A DNA stretch of 64,000 nt, taken from NCBI RefSeq assembly GCF_014699135.1, contig NZ_JACOFT010000001.1:496001-560000 (forward strand), read 5' to 3'. The first letter of the stretch is position 1. Every line of letters starts with the position of its first letter. Positions 8,606-18,700 of the stretch are shown piece by piece. The stretch comes from Cognatundibacterium aquatile. GTDB lineage: Bacteria; Pseudomonadota; Gammaproteobacteria; Burkholderiales; Burkholderiaceae_D. A program made the translations under genes and the position numbers. The notes under the pieces are model-generated. The model did not search any database. It saw nothing but the letters and a program-made list of their open reading frames with translations, and was not told where the DNA came from.

Positions 8606-9178
8606 TTATAAAAAACGATCGCCGATACCCAACAGCACCAAGACACCAAGAATAGCGAATACCCCAGCAGCAATCCAGCGGACTATTTTGAATGGAAAAT
8701 TCGGCGCTGCGATTTTTCCTAAAAAGACTGCAGGAATATCAGCAATCAGCATACCCAGCGTTGTACCTGCGATAACCAGGTAGAGATTCGAGTATTTTGC
8801 TGCCAGTGCGACCGTTGCCAGCTGTGTTTTATCGCCGATTTCAGCAATAAAGAAAGTGATGCAGGTCAGCGCGAAGACGCCGTATTTTCCTTCACTCAGA
8901 CCTTCATCTTCCATTTCATCAGGTTTCAGTGTCCAGGCTGCAATGGCCAGAAAAGATAATCCTAGCGCCCAGCGCAACAACGTGGAGGGAATATTAGTAG
9001 CAACCCATTGGCCCAGTAATCCGGCCAGAGCATGATTGGCTAAGGTAGCAATCAATATGCCGAGAATGATAGGGATTGGTTTTTTATAGCGCGCTGCCAG
9101 TAATAAGGCGAGCAATTGTGTTTTGTCACCAATTTCGCCAACGGTGACGGCCAGAGCAGAGACGAGGAAAGCTTCCAT
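8606..9178 (-). CDS. TMEM165/GDT1 (UPF0016) family manganese transporter
   Basis: A 190-residue inner-membrane protein with about six hydrophobic segments and the two signature repeats of the family: VGEIGDKTQLLALLLAARY near residue 12 and AEIGDKTQLATVALAAKY near residue 107. The E-x-G-D-K-T motifs form the cation site in this family, whose members move Mn2+ or Ca2+; several bacterial members are Mn2+ exporters. The start MEAFLVSAL is chosen at 9178 because the longer upstream frame is the riboswitch itself. The riboswitch at 9255-9390 fits Mn2+ control directly. ArsC-like and unknown genes follow. Confidence 0.9.
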   Translation of the reverse strand: MEAFLVSALAVTVGEIGDKTQLLALLLAARYKKPIPIILGILIATLANHALAGLLGQWVATNIPSTLLRWALGLSFLAIAAWTLKPDEMEDEGLSEGKYGVFALTCITFFIAEIGDKTQLATVALAAKYSNLYLVIAGTTLGMLIADIPAVFLGKIAAPNFPFKIVRWIAAGVFAILGVLVLLGIGDRFL

Positions 9179-9254
9179 GATTTTTATTGAGATCGGGCGC
9201 TGATAACCAATGACAGCAACACTCCGCCCGATCTCCGGTAACAGAAGTGCAACT

Positions 9255-9390
9255 ATCAAAGGTCTTGCCAAATCCCGCGCAGATCATCGCTGATCCATTG
9301 CTGATTACAGGATCAACCGCACCATGACTGTTGAGTCAAGTATGTTGATGCGATTTCTTCAGCAAGGCTGAAGCAGGCTACTCCCCAATG
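9255..9390 (-). promoter_or_regulatory. yybP-ykoY (manganese) riboswitch
   Basis: Read on the minus strand, the leader contains GGGGAGTAGCC at 9387-9377, a hairpin GCTTCAGCCTTGCTGAAG, the conserved CATCAACATACTTG block and the late GGCAAGACC block at 9269-9261. This order is the yybP-ykoY consensus, an RNA class known to bind Mn2+ and to control UPF0016 transporters, P-type ATPases and MntP. It precedes exactly such a transporter gene. Boundaries are approximate. Confidence 0.88.
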
Positions 9391-9403
9391 AATGTGAGCG
9401 CGG

Positions 9404-9409
9404 ATTATA
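9404..9409 (-). promoter_or_regulatory. -10 promoter element for the riboswitch operon
   Basis: A perfect TATAAT on the minus strand, placed so that transcription would begin near 9397, a few bases before the riboswitch. No good -35 hexamer is seen 17 bases upstream. It is a plausible sigma-70 site. Confidence 0.5.
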
Positions 9410-9552
9410 CTGCATAGTCGCTTGCGGATGATAGGTTTAAAAAACGGAGCTGATTTTTACCCGGATATCTTACGCAGGTAGCGTAAATTGCTTTCCGCCA
9501 CAGACTGATAGTTGATAAACTAAAAAACGATTTACATCATTTATGGGGCGTT

Positions 9553-10299
9553 ATGGGAAGTTACCTGAGTCATTTCATGAGTTTCTGGTCGGCTGCCGAG
9601 CTGAACGCCAACATCATCATATTCTTGAATCTGGCTGGCGCAATGTTGCTGGGCTTTGTCGTCGGCTATGAACGATCTTATCACGGACGTGCCGCAGGCA
9701 TGCGGACTTACGGGCTGGTATGCATGGCTTCTGCAGCGTTGGTCGTGATTGCCGGCTACCCTGACTTCTGGTACGGCGGTCGCGCGATAGCGCCGGTGGC
9801 GCTTGATCCGACCAGAATTATTCAGGGAATCGTTACCGGTATTGGCTTTCTCGGTGCCGGTGTGATCATGAAGGAGGGATTCACGATCAGCGGTTTGACG
9901 ACGGCTGCTTCGGTGTGGGCGTCATCTGCGATCGGTGTTTTGGTCGGAGTGGGCTTTTATGCCGCGGCAATTCTGTTGGCACTTTTGTCGGCCGCCTGCA
10001 TGGTATGGGTGCATCGCCTTGAGTCCTGGTTACCTTCACAGGCGGCAATTGTGATCACGATACGTTTTAAAAAGGGATTTTTGCCGGATGAGAAAACGAT
10101 GGGCGAAATGGCTTTGAGACGCGGTTATGAAATGGCCAGTGGTACATTGGCGATTGCACAGAGTAATGGTGCTCTGGAGTGGCGTTTTGTTGCCGTCGCA
10201 ATGGATAAAAAGCTTGCGCTGCCAATCAGTGTTTTATCTCAGGACTTCGAAAAATTTGACGGCGTTGATTCCTTCCAGCTGTCGCATGCACGAAATTGA
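9553..10299 (+). CDS. MgtC/SapB family membrane protein
   Basis: A 248-residue protein. The N-terminal half has four or five membrane segments with the MgtC hallmarks LLGFVVGYERSYHGRAAGMRTYGLVCM (about residues 33-59), GIGFLGAGVIM and GLTTAASVWASSAIGVLVG. A soluble domain follows (about residues 160-245). MgtC proteins in pathogens help survival at low magnesium and inside macrophages; many environmental bacteria carry paralogs of unclear role. ATG 9553 follows GGGGCGTT, a weak ribosome-binding site. It stands alone between the riboswitch operon and the tRNA cluster, so no partner suggests a specific role. Confidence 0.85.
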   Translation: MGSYLSHFMSFWSAAELNANIIIFLNLAGAMLLGFVVGYERSYHGRAAGMRTYGLVCMASAALVVIAGYPDFWYGGRAIAPVALDPTRIIQGIVTGIGFLGAGVIMKEGFTISGLTTAASVWASSAIGVLVGVGFYAAAILLALLSAACMVWVHRLESWLPSQAAIVITIRFKKGFLPDEKTMGEMALRRGYEMASGTLAIAQSNGALEWRFVAVAMDKKLALPISVLSQDFEKFDGVDSFQLSHARN

Positions 10300-10328
10300 C
10301 TCTTTTCGACACTTTTTTTAAATAGCTC

Positions 10329-10357
10329 TTGACATCAGTGCTTCGGATCTCTATAGT
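10329..10357 (+). promoter_or_regulatory. sigma-70 promoter of the tRNA-tuf operon
   Basis: TTGACA at 10329-10334 and TATAGT at 10352-10357 are separated by exactly 17 bases. Transcription would start near 10364, just before the first tRNA at 10372. This is a near-consensus strong promoter, as expected for stable RNA genes. Confidence 0.85.
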
Positions 10358-10371
10358 TCTGAGTTCCCTAT

Positions 10372-10456
<85 letters not shown>

Positions 10457-10495
10457 TAGGAAAGAATTTGTATTGCGGCTGAAGTGGTAGCCCCT

Positions 10496-10569
10496 GCGGG
10501 TGTAGCTCAATGGTAGAGCTGAAGCCTTCCAAGCTTATGACGAGGGTTCGATTCCCTTCACCCGCTCCA
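10496..10569 (+). tRNA. tRNA-Gly (TCC)
   Basis: A 74-base tRNA with acceptor stem GCGGGTG pairing with CACCCGC, anticodon TCC in the loop CTTCCAA, a GGTTCGATTCC T arm and an encoded CCA end. It is the second gene of the cluster. Confidence 0.97.
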
Positions 10570-10601
10570 GTTATTTTGCATGGCTTTGTGCAGACTAAGC
10601 T

Positions 10602-10676
<75 letters not shown>

Positions 10677-10750
10677 TGTAAGCTGGTGTTTCAAGTCTGA
10701 AGTCGTCGGGCGCGTGCCTGAGTATCTCATAAAATCGTTAGGAGTCCAAA

Positions 10751-11941
10751 ATGGCAAAAGGTAAGTTCGAACGCACCAAGCCGCACGTCAACGTAGGTAC
10801 AATTGGTCACGTTGATCACGGTAAAACAACATTGACAGCAGCGATTGCAACAGTATTGTCTGCAAAATTCGGTGGCGAAGCGAAGAAATACGACGAAATC
10901 GACGCAGCACCAGAAGAAAAAGCACGCGGTATTACAATTAATACTGCCCACGTTGAATACGAAACAGCAACACGCCACTACGCTCACGTTGACTGCCCAG
11001 GCCATGCTGACTATGTTAAAAACATGATCACTGGTGCGGCTCAGATGGACGGCGCGATTCTGGTTTGCTCCGCAGCAGACGGCCCAATGCCACAAACACG
11101 TGAGCACATCCTGTTGGCTCGCCAGGTTGGCGTTCCATACATCATCGTTTTCCTGAACAAATGCGACATGGTTGATGACGCTGAATTGCTGGAACTCGTT
11201 GAAATGGAAGTACGTGAATTACTGTCCAAATATGAATTCCCAGGCGACGATCTGCCTATCATCCAAGGTTCCGCAAAACTGGCGCTCGAAGGCGACAAAG
11301 GTCCATTGGGTGAAGAAGCAATCCTGAAACTGGCTGATGCACTCGACACCTACATCCCAACACCAGAACGTGCTGTTGACGGCGCTTTCCTGTTGCCAGT
11401 AGAAGACGTATTCTCCATCTCTGGTCGCGGTACAGTGGTGACTGGTCGTATCGAACGCGGTATCATCAAAGTTGGCGAAGAGATCGAAATCGTCGGTATT
11501 AAAGACACAGTTAAAACAACATGTACTGGCGTTGAAATGTTCCGCAAATTGCTGGATCAAGGTCAAGCCGGTGACAACGTCGGTGTTTTGTTGCGCGGTA
11601 CAAAACGCGAAGACATCCAACGTGGTCAAGTGTTGGCAAAACCAGGTTCAATCAAGCCACACAGCCACTTCACAGGCGAGATCTACGTTTTGTCGAAAGA
11701 TGAAGGTGGTCGTCATACACCATTCTTCAACAACTACCGTCCACAGTTCTACTTCCGTACAACGGACGTAACTGGTTCGATCGAGTTGCCAGCAGACAAA
11801 GAAATGGTCATGCCAGGTGATAACGTCTCTATCACAGTCAAACTGATCAACCCGATCGCGATGGAAGAAGGTCTCCGTTTCGCTATCCGTGAAGGTGGTC
11901 GTACTGTTGGTGCGGGTGTTGTTGCTAAAATTATCGAGTAA
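10751..11941 (+). CDS. tuf: translation elongation factor Tu
   Basis: A 396-residue EF-Tu, the GTPase that delivers aminoacyl-tRNA to the ribosome. The GTP-binding motifs GHVDHGKT (about residues 19-26), DCPGH (81-85) and NKCD (136-139) are intact, and domains 2 and 3 are complete. A ribosome-binding site AGGAG precedes the ATG. This is the copy in the tRNA-tuf-secE-nusG context (tufB position). Betaproteobacteria usually have a second, near-identical copy in the str operon, which is not in this window. Codon use is strongly biased, as in other highly expressed genes. Confidence 0.98.
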   Translation: MAKGKFERTKPHVNVGTIGHVDHGKTTLTAAIATVLSAKFGGEAKKYDEIDAAPEEKARGITINTAHVEYETATRHYAHVDCPGHADYVKNMITGAAQMDGAILVCSAADGPMPQTREHILLARQVGVPYIIVFLNKCDMVDDAELLELVEMEVRELLSKYEFPGDDLPIIQGSAKLALEGDKGPLGEEAILKLADALDTYIPTPERAVDGAFLLPVEDVFSISGRGTVVTGRIERGIIKVGEEIEIVGIKDTVKTTCTGVEMFRKLLDQGQAGDNVGVLLRGTKREDIQRGQVLAKPGSIKPHSHFTGEIYVLSKDEGGRHTPFFNNYRPQFYFRTTDVTGSIELPADKEMVMPGDNVSITVKLINPIAMEEGLRFAIREGGRTVGAGVVAKIIE

Positions 11942-11959
11942 TTTTTAAAGTTCATTCGA

Positions 11960-11999
11960 AATAAGTATTGCGGCTTGCCAAGGTCGCAGTACTTATCAA
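11960..11999 (+). other. hairpin between tuf and tRNA-Trp
   Basis: ATAAGTATTGCGGC and GTCGCAGTACTTAT form an imperfect stem of about 14 pairs after the tuf stop. No T run follows, so it looks like an RNA processing or mRNA-stabilising structure rather than an intrinsic terminator. Confidence 0.45.
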
Positions 12000-12014
12000 G
12001 TGGTTCTAAGATGT

Positions 12015-12090
12015 AGGGGTGTAGCTCAATTGGCAGAGCGTCGGTCTCCAAAACCGAAGGTTGTAGGTTCGATTCCTACCGCCCCTGCCA
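12015..12090 (+). tRNA. tRNA-Trp (CCA)
   Basis: A 76-base tRNA with acceptor stem AGGGGTG pairing with CGCCCCT apart from the usual wobble. The anticodon loop is TCTCCAAAA (anticodon CCA), the T arm contains AGGTTCGATTCCT, and the 3' end GCCA is encoded. Its position between tuf and secE is normal for betaproteobacteria. Confidence 0.97.
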
Positions 12091-12128
12091 CCGTCAAGGC
12101 CGCAGGGCACCGAAAGTAAATCAAAAGT

Positions 12129-12512
12129 ATGTCTAATCATTCCGTACAAACAGTAAGTACCTCCAATGACAAATATAAAGTCATTTTGGCTGGTGCTGCA
12201 GTCGTTTCTGGAATTGCTGCTTTTTACATTCTCGCTGGTCAGTCGACTTGGGTTCGGGTTGTTGCTCTTCTGGCGGGCTTGGTTGTTGCTGTCGGACTGC
12301 TTGCAATCTCCGAAGTTGGTCGTAATTTTTTTGATTTCGCTAAAGAATCTGTTCGTGAAACAAAAAAGGTTGTCTGGCCTACGCGCAAAGAAGCCGGTCA
12401 GATTACGGCAGTGGTGTTTGGTTTTGTATTGGTCATGGCGATCTTTCTCTGGGGGACGGATAAGTTTCTCGAGTTTTTGTTGTATGACGTAATTCTTGGA
12501 TGGAAAAAATAA
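12129..12512 (+). CDS. secE: preprotein translocase subunit SecE
   Basis: A 127-residue inner-membrane protein with three hydrophobic segments (about residues 17-35, 40-58 and 95-117), as in the long proteobacterial form of SecE. SecE clamps SecY in the protein export channel. The conserved amphipathic segment [17 protein letters not shown] precedes the last membrane helix. Its TAA stop overlaps the nusG start by one base (TAATG), giving translational coupling. Confidence 0.96.
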   Translation: MSNHSVQTVSTSNDKYKVILAGAAVVSGIAAFYILAGQSTWVRVVALLAGLVVAVGLLAISEVGRNFFDFAKESVRETKKVVWPTRKEAGQITAVVFGFVLVMAIFLWGTDKFLEFLLYDVILGWKK

Positions 12513-13105
12513 TGAGCGATAACATTCAGGAAAACGAGCAAGGTACAGCGCCTGAGGTGTCTGTGCCTAAAAGCGCTAAAAGATGGTATGCCGTTCACGC
12601 CTACTCAGGCATGGAGAAAAGTGTGCACCGTGCTCTGGTGGAGCGTATTGAGCGCGCTGAAATGCAAGATCTGTTCGGTCGCATTCTTGTGCCAACAGAG
12701 GAAGTGATTGAAGTTCGCAATGGTCGTAAAGTAGTGACTGAGCGCCGTTTATTTCCAAGCTATGTATTCGTTGAAATGGATATGACGGACGATACATGGC
12801 ATCTGGTAAAAAATACCAGCAAAGTGACTGGCTTTATTGGTGGTAAGTCGAATAAGCCTGCGCCGATTCCTCAGCATGAAGTAGATAAAATTCTGCAGCA
12901 AATGCAGGATGGCGTTGAGAAGCCAAGGCCAAAAGTATTGTATGAAGTTGGTGAAGTTGTACGTATTAAGGAAGGCCCGTTCACTGATTTCAACGGAAAC
13001 GTTGAAGAAGTTAATTACGAGAAATCCAAAGTGCGTGTAACAGTGACGATTTTTGGTCGCGCTACACCAGTTGAGTTGGAATTTGCTCAGGTTGAAAAAG
13101 TCTGA
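12512..13105 (+). CDS. nusG: transcription antitermination factor NusG
   Basis: A 197-residue protein with an N-terminal NGN domain ([20 protein letters not shown] and [11 protein letters not shown]) and a C-terminal KOW domain ([22 protein letters not shown]). NusG binds RNA polymerase, suppresses pausing and couples transcription to Rho or to the ribosome. I chose the ATG at 12512, which overlaps the secE stop; an in-frame ATG at 12500 would add four residues from within secE. Residues 1-25 form a variable N-terminal extension before the NGN core. Confidence 0.96.
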   Translation: MSDNIQENEQGTAPEVSVPKSAKRWYAVHAYSGMEKSVHRALVERIERAEMQDLFGRILVPTEEVIEVRNGRKVVTERRLFPSYVFVEMDMTDDTWHLVKNTSKVTGFIGGKSNKPAPIPQHEVDKILQQMQDGVEKPRPKVLYEVGEVVRIKEGPFTDFNGNVEEVNYEKSKVRVTVTIFGRATPVELEFAQVEKV

Positions 13106-13164
13106 GAGTAGCAATCGTTGATCAGTACGAAAAAAAGCAATTTTTGAAACTGAGAAGTAAGCAG

Positions 13165-13200
13165 AGGAGCCTGACTTAGTTAATAGCCTTGTCAGGCGCT
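13165..13200 (+). promoter_or_regulatory. leader hairpin before rplK
   Basis: GCCTGAC (13169-13175) and GTCAGGC (13191-13197) form a perfect 7-bp stem with a 15-base loop in the rplK leader. In many bacteria ribosomal protein L1 binds this leader and represses L11 and L1 synthesis. Whether this hairpin is the L1 target is inference. Confidence 0.45.
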
Positions 13201-13226
13201 AACACTCAATTAATGAAGGAGCCAAC

Positions 13227-13658
13227 ATGGCAAAGAAAATTATTGGTTTTATCAAGCTGCAAGTGCCAGCTGGTAAAGCAAATCCATCCCCACCAATCGG
13301 TCCAGCTCTGGGTCAACGTGGTTTGAACATCATGGAATTCTGTAAAGCATTTAATGCACAGACTCAAGGTGTTGAGCCAGGTATGCCGATTCCTGTCGTG
13401 ATCACTGCATTTGCGGATAAGTCTTTCACTTTCGTGATGAAGACTCCACCAGCAACTTATATGATCAAAAAAGCTGCAGGTATCACTAAAGGTTCAGCTA
13501 AACCTCACACTGATAAAGTTGGTAGCATCACACGTAAGCAAGCTGAAGAGATCGCGACTACTAAGCGCGCAGATCTGACAGCAGCTGATATGGACGCAGC
13601 AGTGCGTACTATCGCTGGTTCCGCTCGCTCTATGGGCATCACGGTGGAGGGTCTGTAA
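13227..13658 (+). CDS. rplK: 50S ribosomal protein L11
   Basis: A 143-residue L11, the large-subunit protein at the GTPase centre that is also needed for RelA activation. The N-terminal [34 protein letters not shown] motif and the C-terminal 23S rRNA-binding domain ([28 protein letters not shown]) are intact. AAGGAG precedes the ATG. The stop overlaps the rplA start (TAATG), as in the standard L11-L1 operon. Confidence 0.98.
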   Translation: MAKKIIGFIKLQVPAGKANPSPPIGPALGQRGLNIMEFCKAFNAQTQGVEPGMPIPVVITAFADKSFTFVMKTPPATYMIKKAAGITKGSAKPHTDKVGSITRKQAEEIATTKRADLTAADMDAAVRTIAGSARSMGITVEGL

Positions 13659-14350
13659 TGGCTAAGTTATCTAAAAAAGCAAAGTTGCTCGCAACTAAAG
13701 TAGATCGTCTGAAAGTGTACCCGTTTGACAATGCTATCGCATTGATCAAAGAATGTGCTACTGCGAAATTCAACGAATCTATCGACGTTTCTGTTCAACT
13801 CGGTGTTGATCCTAAGAAATCTGACCAAGTTGTTCGTGGCGCAGTTGTGTTGCCAGCTGGTACAGGTAAAACAGTACGTGTAGCGGTATTCGCTCAAGGT
13901 TCAAAAGCTGAAGAAGCTAAAGCAGCCGGTGCAGATATCGTTGGTATGGAAGATCTGGCAGAGCGCGTTAAAGCTGGCGATATGCCATTTGACGTTGTGA
14001 TCGCATCTCCAGATACTATGCGTATCGTTGGTACTTTAGGTCAGGTTCTGGGTCCACGTGGCCTGATGCCAAATCCGAAAGTTGGTACTGTGACTCCTGA
14101 CGTTGCTACTGCAGTTAAAAATGCAAAAGCAGGTCAAGTACAATACCGTACAGACAAAGCAGGTATTATTCACACTACTATCGGTCGTAAGTCTTTTGCT
14201 GATGGTGATCTGAAGTCGAATCTGGTTGCATTGATTGATGCACTGAACAAAGCTAAACCAGCGACAAGCAAAGGTGTTTACCTGCGTAAGATTTCTATCT
14301 CATCTACGATGGGTGCGGGCGTACGCGTTGATCACGCTAATCTCGGTTAA
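13658..14350 (+). CDS. rplA: 50S ribosomal protein L1
   Basis: A 230-residue L1 of the ribosomal L1 stalk, which binds 23S rRNA and helps release deacylated tRNA. Signature stretches include [22 protein letters not shown] and [22 protein letters not shown]. In bacteria L1 is also the translational repressor of rplKA. It is translationally coupled to rplK by a one-base overlap. Confidence 0.98.
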   Translation: MAKLSKKAKLLATKVDRLKVYPFDNAIALIKECATAKFNESIDVSVQLGVDPKKSDQVVRGAVVLPAGTGKTVRVAVFAQGSKAEEAKAAGADIVGMEDLAERVKAGDMPFDVVIASPDTMRIVGTLGQVLGPRGLMPNPKVGTVTPDVATAVKNAKAGQVQYRTDKAGIIHTTIGRKSFADGDLKSNLVALIDALNKAKPATSKGVYLRKISISSTMGAGVRVDHANLG

Positions 14351-14429
14351 GTAAAAAATTAAGTCCTCATGCTGTATTGCATGAGGCGTATCTTTGGGCT
14401 GGATATCTTGAGTAATCAGGATATTCAGA

Positions 14430-14580
14430 GTGTCAAAGACCGTTGGGCTTGTTACTTTGTTACAAGTTAAACATCTGCGGAGTAATTTGCAGAACCCAAC
14501 GCAGATGGTGTACCCGAACAAGTTTTGTAGTGATTACTGGTCCCCCAGTGAAACTCCTAACTTCGGACGCCGTGTTCGAA
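14430..14580 (+). ncRNA. ribosomal protein L10 leader (rplJL mRNA)
   Basis: The 292-bp gap between rplA and rplJ holds the L10 leader. AGACCGTTGGG is followed by a CTTGT/ACAAG hairpin, and CCCAACG at 14495-14501 pairs back with CGTTGGG at 14441-14447. CATCTGCG can also pair with CGCAGATG just after it. This matches the known L10(L12)4 autoregulatory leader, in which the complex represses rplJL translation. Ends are approximate. Confidence 0.8.
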
Positions 14581-14642
14581 ACGATGTGAGGGAAGTGCAT
14601 CATCCTGATGTGCAGACTGAATATCATTAATGGAGGTTGACC

Positions 14643-15140
14643 GTGAGTCTCAATCTGAATGACAAAAAAGCCGTCGTCGCTGAAGTCTCTGCAAAAGTAG
14701 CAACTGCTCAGACTATCGTCGTGGCTGAATATCGTGGCATCCAGGTCGGTCATTTGACGCAATTACGTGCTAACGCACGTGCTCAAGGCGTATACATGCG
14801 TGTGTTGAAAAACACACTCGCACGTCGCGCTGTTGAGGGAACTGCATTTGCCAGCCTCGCTTCTGAAATGACCGGTCCGTTGATCTATGCGATCTCGGAA
14901 GATGCTGTTGCTGCTGCTAAAGTCGTTCAAGACTTTGCAAAAAGCAATGACAAACTGGTTATCAAAGCGGGTAACTATGCAGGCAAATCGCTGGATAAAG
15001 CTGGCGTTGTTGCATTGGCAAGCATCCCAAGCCGCGAAGTATTGTTGGCGCAAGTCGTAGGTATGATGCAGGCTCCTGTATCTGCTTTCGCACGTGCTCT
15101 GGCCGCCGTGGCAGCAAAGAAAGAAACAGAAGCTGCGTAA
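14643..15140 (+). CDS. rplJ: 50S ribosomal protein L10
   Basis: A 165-residue L10, the base of the L7/L12 stalk. The start is a GTG at 14643, six bases after GGAGG. An in-frame TTG at 14637 would overlap the Shine-Dalgarno site and is rejected. The N-terminus reads [15 protein letters not shown], followed by the [16 protein letters not shown] rRNA-binding region and the C-terminal helix that carries L7/L12 dimers. Expression is expected to be autoregulated through the leader upstream. Confidence 0.97.
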   Translation: MSLNLNDKKAVVAEVSAKVATAQTIVVAEYRGIQVGHLTQLRANARAQGVYMRVLKNTLARRAVEGTAFASLASEMTGPLIYAISEDAVAAAKVVQDFAKSNDKLVIKAGNYAGKSLDKAGVVALASIPSREVLLAQVVGMMQAPVSAFARALAAVAAKKETEAA

Positions 15141-15197
15141 TGCACTGATGTTTCCGTCAAATACCGTATCAATGTAATTAATTAATTGGAGTTTCAA

Positions 15198-15572
15198 ATG
15201 GCAATTAGCAAAGACGATATCCTGGAAGCCGTAGGCGCGATGTCCGTAATGGACCTGAACGATCTGGTTAAAGCTTTCGAAGAAAAATTTGGTGTGTCCG
15301 CTGCTGCAGTTGCAGCTGGTCCTGCTGCTGGTGGCGGTGCTGCTGCAGCTGCTGAAGAACAAACAGAATTCAACGTAATTCTGGCTGAAGTTGGCGCGAA
15401 CAAAGTTGGCGTCATTAAAGCAGTTCGTGAAATCACAGGTCTGGGCTTGAAAGAAGCTAAAGATCTGGTTGATGGCGCACCTAAAGCAGTTAAAGAAGGT
15501 GTTGCTAAAGCTGACGCTGAAGCCGCTAAGAAAAAGCTTGAAGAAGCTGGCGCTAAAGTCGACGTTAAGTAA
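15198..15572 (+). CDS. rplL: 50S ribosomal protein L7/L12
   Basis: A 124-residue L7/L12 with the N-terminal dimerisation domain ([33 protein letters not shown]), an Ala/Gly-rich hinge (about residues 36-54) and the C-terminal factor-binding domain (EKTEFNVIL-like start, [23 protein letters not shown]). It recruits translation GTPases. The ATG at 15198 follows TTGGAG; an in-frame start 12 bases upstream lacks a ribosome-binding site. Confidence 0.98.
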   Translation: MAISKDDILEAVGAMSVMDLNDLVKAFEEKFGVSAAAVAAGPAAGGGAAAAAEEQTEFNVILAEVGANKVGVIKAVREITGLGLKEAKDLVDGAPKAVKEGVAKADAEAAKKKLEEAGAKVDVK

Positions 15573-15583
15573 TACAGTATTAA

Positions 15584-15653
15584 GGCAAATCTGCGGATTT
15601 GCCGAAGTCAAAGGCAGGAATCCTCTCGAAAGAGAGGGTTCCTCTTTGGCTTC
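15584..15653 (+). other. tandem hairpins in the rplL-rpoB spacer
   Basis: Two stem-loops follow rplL. The first is GGCAAATC-TGCG-GATTTGCC at 15584-15603, a perfect 8-bp stem. The second is a long stem at 15604-15653 that begins GAAGTCAAAGG and closes with CTTTGGCTTC, capped by CCTCTC-GAAA-GAGAGG with a GNRA tetraloop. No T run follows. The position matches the rplL-rpoB attenuator and RNase III processing region of enteric bacteria, so partial termination or processing is likely. Confidence 0.65.
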
Positions 15654-15787
15654 TTTGTCGTTCAGGGTTGTTTAGCTGTTTATTAAGACCGAGGGCTGAG
15701 ACTTGAGGTTTTTTGTCGCAGAGTTGAATTAATTTTGTGACAGGAATCCTGAATTCTCCATCCTTCCTTGTCACTCACGGAGTGTCC

Positions 15788-18700
15788 ATGCACTACTCAT
15801 TTACTGAGAAGAAGCGTATTCGTAAATCTTTTGCGAAGCGCGCCAACGTCCACAACGTTCCGTTCTTATTGGCGACTCAAATCGAGTCGTACCAAAGCTT
15901 TTTACAAGAAGACAGAACAGCGGCAAACCGCAAAAATGAGGGCTTGCAGTCAGCCTTCACTTCGATTTTTCCTATCGTTTCACACAATGGATTCGCTCGT
16001 CTCGAATTCTTGTCCTATGTTTTAGGTGATCCTGCTTTTGACGTCAAGGAATGTCAATTGCGTGGACTTACCTATGCGTCACCATTGCGTGCAAAAGTAC
16101 GTCTGGTGATTCTGGATAAAGAATCGCCGACTAAGCCTGTCGTTAAAGAAATGAAAGAACAGGAAGTCTACATGGGCGAATTGCCTTTGATGACGACGAC
16201 GGGTTCTTTTGTTGTTAACGGTACCGAGCGTGTGATAGTTTCCCAGTTGCATCGTTCGCCAGGTGTGTTCTTTGAACATGATCGCGGCAAAACGCATTCT
16301 TCCGGTAAATTGTTGTTCTCGGCAAGGATCATTCCTTACCGTGGTTCATGGCTGGATTTCGAGTTTGACCCGAAAGATATCCTGTTCTTCCGTATTGACC
16401 GCCGCCGTAAGATGCCAGTAACGATCTTGTTGCGTGCTATCGGCATGAGCAACGAACAGATCCTGGCAAACTTCTTTGTTTTCGATAATTTCAACCTGCA
16501 TGCAGATGGCGCAGAGATGGAATTTGTCGCTGAGCGTTTGCGCGGTGAAGTTGCGCGTTTCGACATCGCTGACAAATCCGGCAAAGTGATTGTTGCTAAG
16601 GATAAGCGTATCAATGCTAAGCATGTACGTGAAATCGAGGCGGGTGGAATCAAGCATATTTCCGTACCTGAAGATTATCTGCTTGGTCGCGTGTTGGCAA
16701 AAAATATTATCGACGCTGATACTGGCGAAGTGATTGCGAATGCCAACGACGAGTTGACAGAGGAATTGCTGGCGCGTTTGCGCGATGCACGTGTGACTGA
16801 TATTCAGACTCTGTACACAAATGATCTGGATCAGGGTGCTTATATTTCTCAGACCTTGCGTACTGACGACACTTCGGATCAGATGGCTGCCCGTGTTGCG
16901 ATTTATCGCATGATGCGTCCTGGCGAACCTCCAACAGAAGATTCCGTTGAAGCATTGTTCAATGGTTTGTTCTATAGCGAAGACCGTTACGATCTGTCTG
17001 CTGTCGGTCGCATGAAGTTCAACCGCCGTATCGGTCGTGATGAACTGACAGGCGCGATGACACTGTCGAACGAAGATGTATTAGCCGTAATCAAGATTCT
17101 GGTAGAACTGCGCAATGGTCGCGGTGAAGTCGATGATATCGATCACTTGGGTAATCGTCGTGTACGTTGCGTCGGTGAATTGGCTGAGAATCAGTTCCGT
17201 GCTGGTCTGGTACGTGTAGAGCGTGCAGTGAAAGAGCGTCTGGGTCAGGCTGAAGCCGACAACCTGATGCCGCATGACCTGATCAACTCCAAGCCTATCT
17301 CTGCTGCGATTCGTGAGTTCTTCGGTTCTTCACAATTGTCTCAGTTTATGGATCAGACTAACCCATTGTCCGAGATCACGCATAAGCGTCGTATTTCCGC
17401 TCTGGGGCCTGGTGGTTTGACACGTGAGCGCGCTGGCTTTGAAGTCCGCGACGTTCATCCAACTCACTATGGTCGTGTTTGCCCGATTGAAACTCCTGAG
17501 GGACCAAACATTGGTCTGATCAATTCGCTGGCGTTGTATGCACGTCTAAACGAATACGGTTTCCTGGAAACGCCATACCGTAAAGTGGTTGACAGCAAAA
17601 TCACGAATCAGATCGACTACCTTTCCGCGATTGAAGAGGGTCGTTACATCATCGCTCAGGCGAATGCGACGATCGATGGCGAAGGCAAACTGATTGATGA
17701 ACTGGTTTCCGCGCGTGAAGCTGGCGAAACGATCCTGGTATCCCCGGAACGTATCCAGTACATGGACGTGGCAACTGGCCAGGTCGTTTCTGTTGCGGCA
17801 TCGCTGATTCCATTCCTCGAACACGATGATGCGAACCGTGCGTTGATGGGTGCCAACATGCAACGTCAGGCAGTTCCTTGCTTGCGTCCGGAAAAAGCAT
17901 TTGTCGGTACAGGTATTGAACGTACTGTTGCAGTTGACTCCGGTACAACAGTACAGGCATTGCGTGGCGGTAAAGTTGATTATATCGATGCGGGCCGTAT
18001 CGTTATTCGTGTGAATGATGCTGAAGCGCAGGCTGGTGAAGTCGGTGTGGATATTTACAACCTCATCAAATACACACGTTCTAACCAAAATACAAATATC
18101 AACCAACGTCCGATCGTTAAAGTCGGTGATGTGGTTGCTAAAGGCGACGTACTGGCTGACGGCGCATCGACAGATATGGGTGAGCTGGCTCTTGGTCAGA
18201 ACATGCTGGTCGCGTTCATGCCATGGAACGGTTATAACTTCGAAGATTCGATCCTGATCTCTGAAAAAGTGGTCGCTGACGACCGCTATACATCGATTCA
18301 TATCGAAGAGTTGTCTGTTGTTGCCCGTGATACTAAGTTGGGTGCCGAAGAAATCACACGTGATATCTCGAATCTGGCAGAAAACCAACTGGCTCGTCTG
18401 GATGAGTCCGGTATCGTCTACATCGGCGCTGAGGTAACAGCTGGTGATACTCTGGTCGGTAAAGTGACGCCAAAAGGTGAAACTCAGCTGACACCGGAAG
18501 AAAAACTGTTGCGCGCGATTTTCGGTGAGAAAGCGTCTGACGTCAAAGATACGTCCCTGCGCGTGCCTTCAGGCATGGTAGGTACAGTCATCGACGTGCA
18601 AGTGTTCACTCGCGAAGGCATCCAACGCGACAAACGTGCACAGCAAATTATCGATGATGAATTGAAGCGTTATCGCCTCGATCTGAACGATCAGTTGCGT

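Noticed and set aside
17320-17410. Possible rifampicin-resistance change in rpoB (MDQTNP rather than the MDQNNP of E. coli)
   Set aside because: Thr at this position is, as I recall, normal in betaproteobacteria; the other resistance positions are wild type.
17546-18388. 280-codon minus-strand frame inside rpoB
   Set aside because: Antisense shadow of rpoB; no recognisable motif or start signal.
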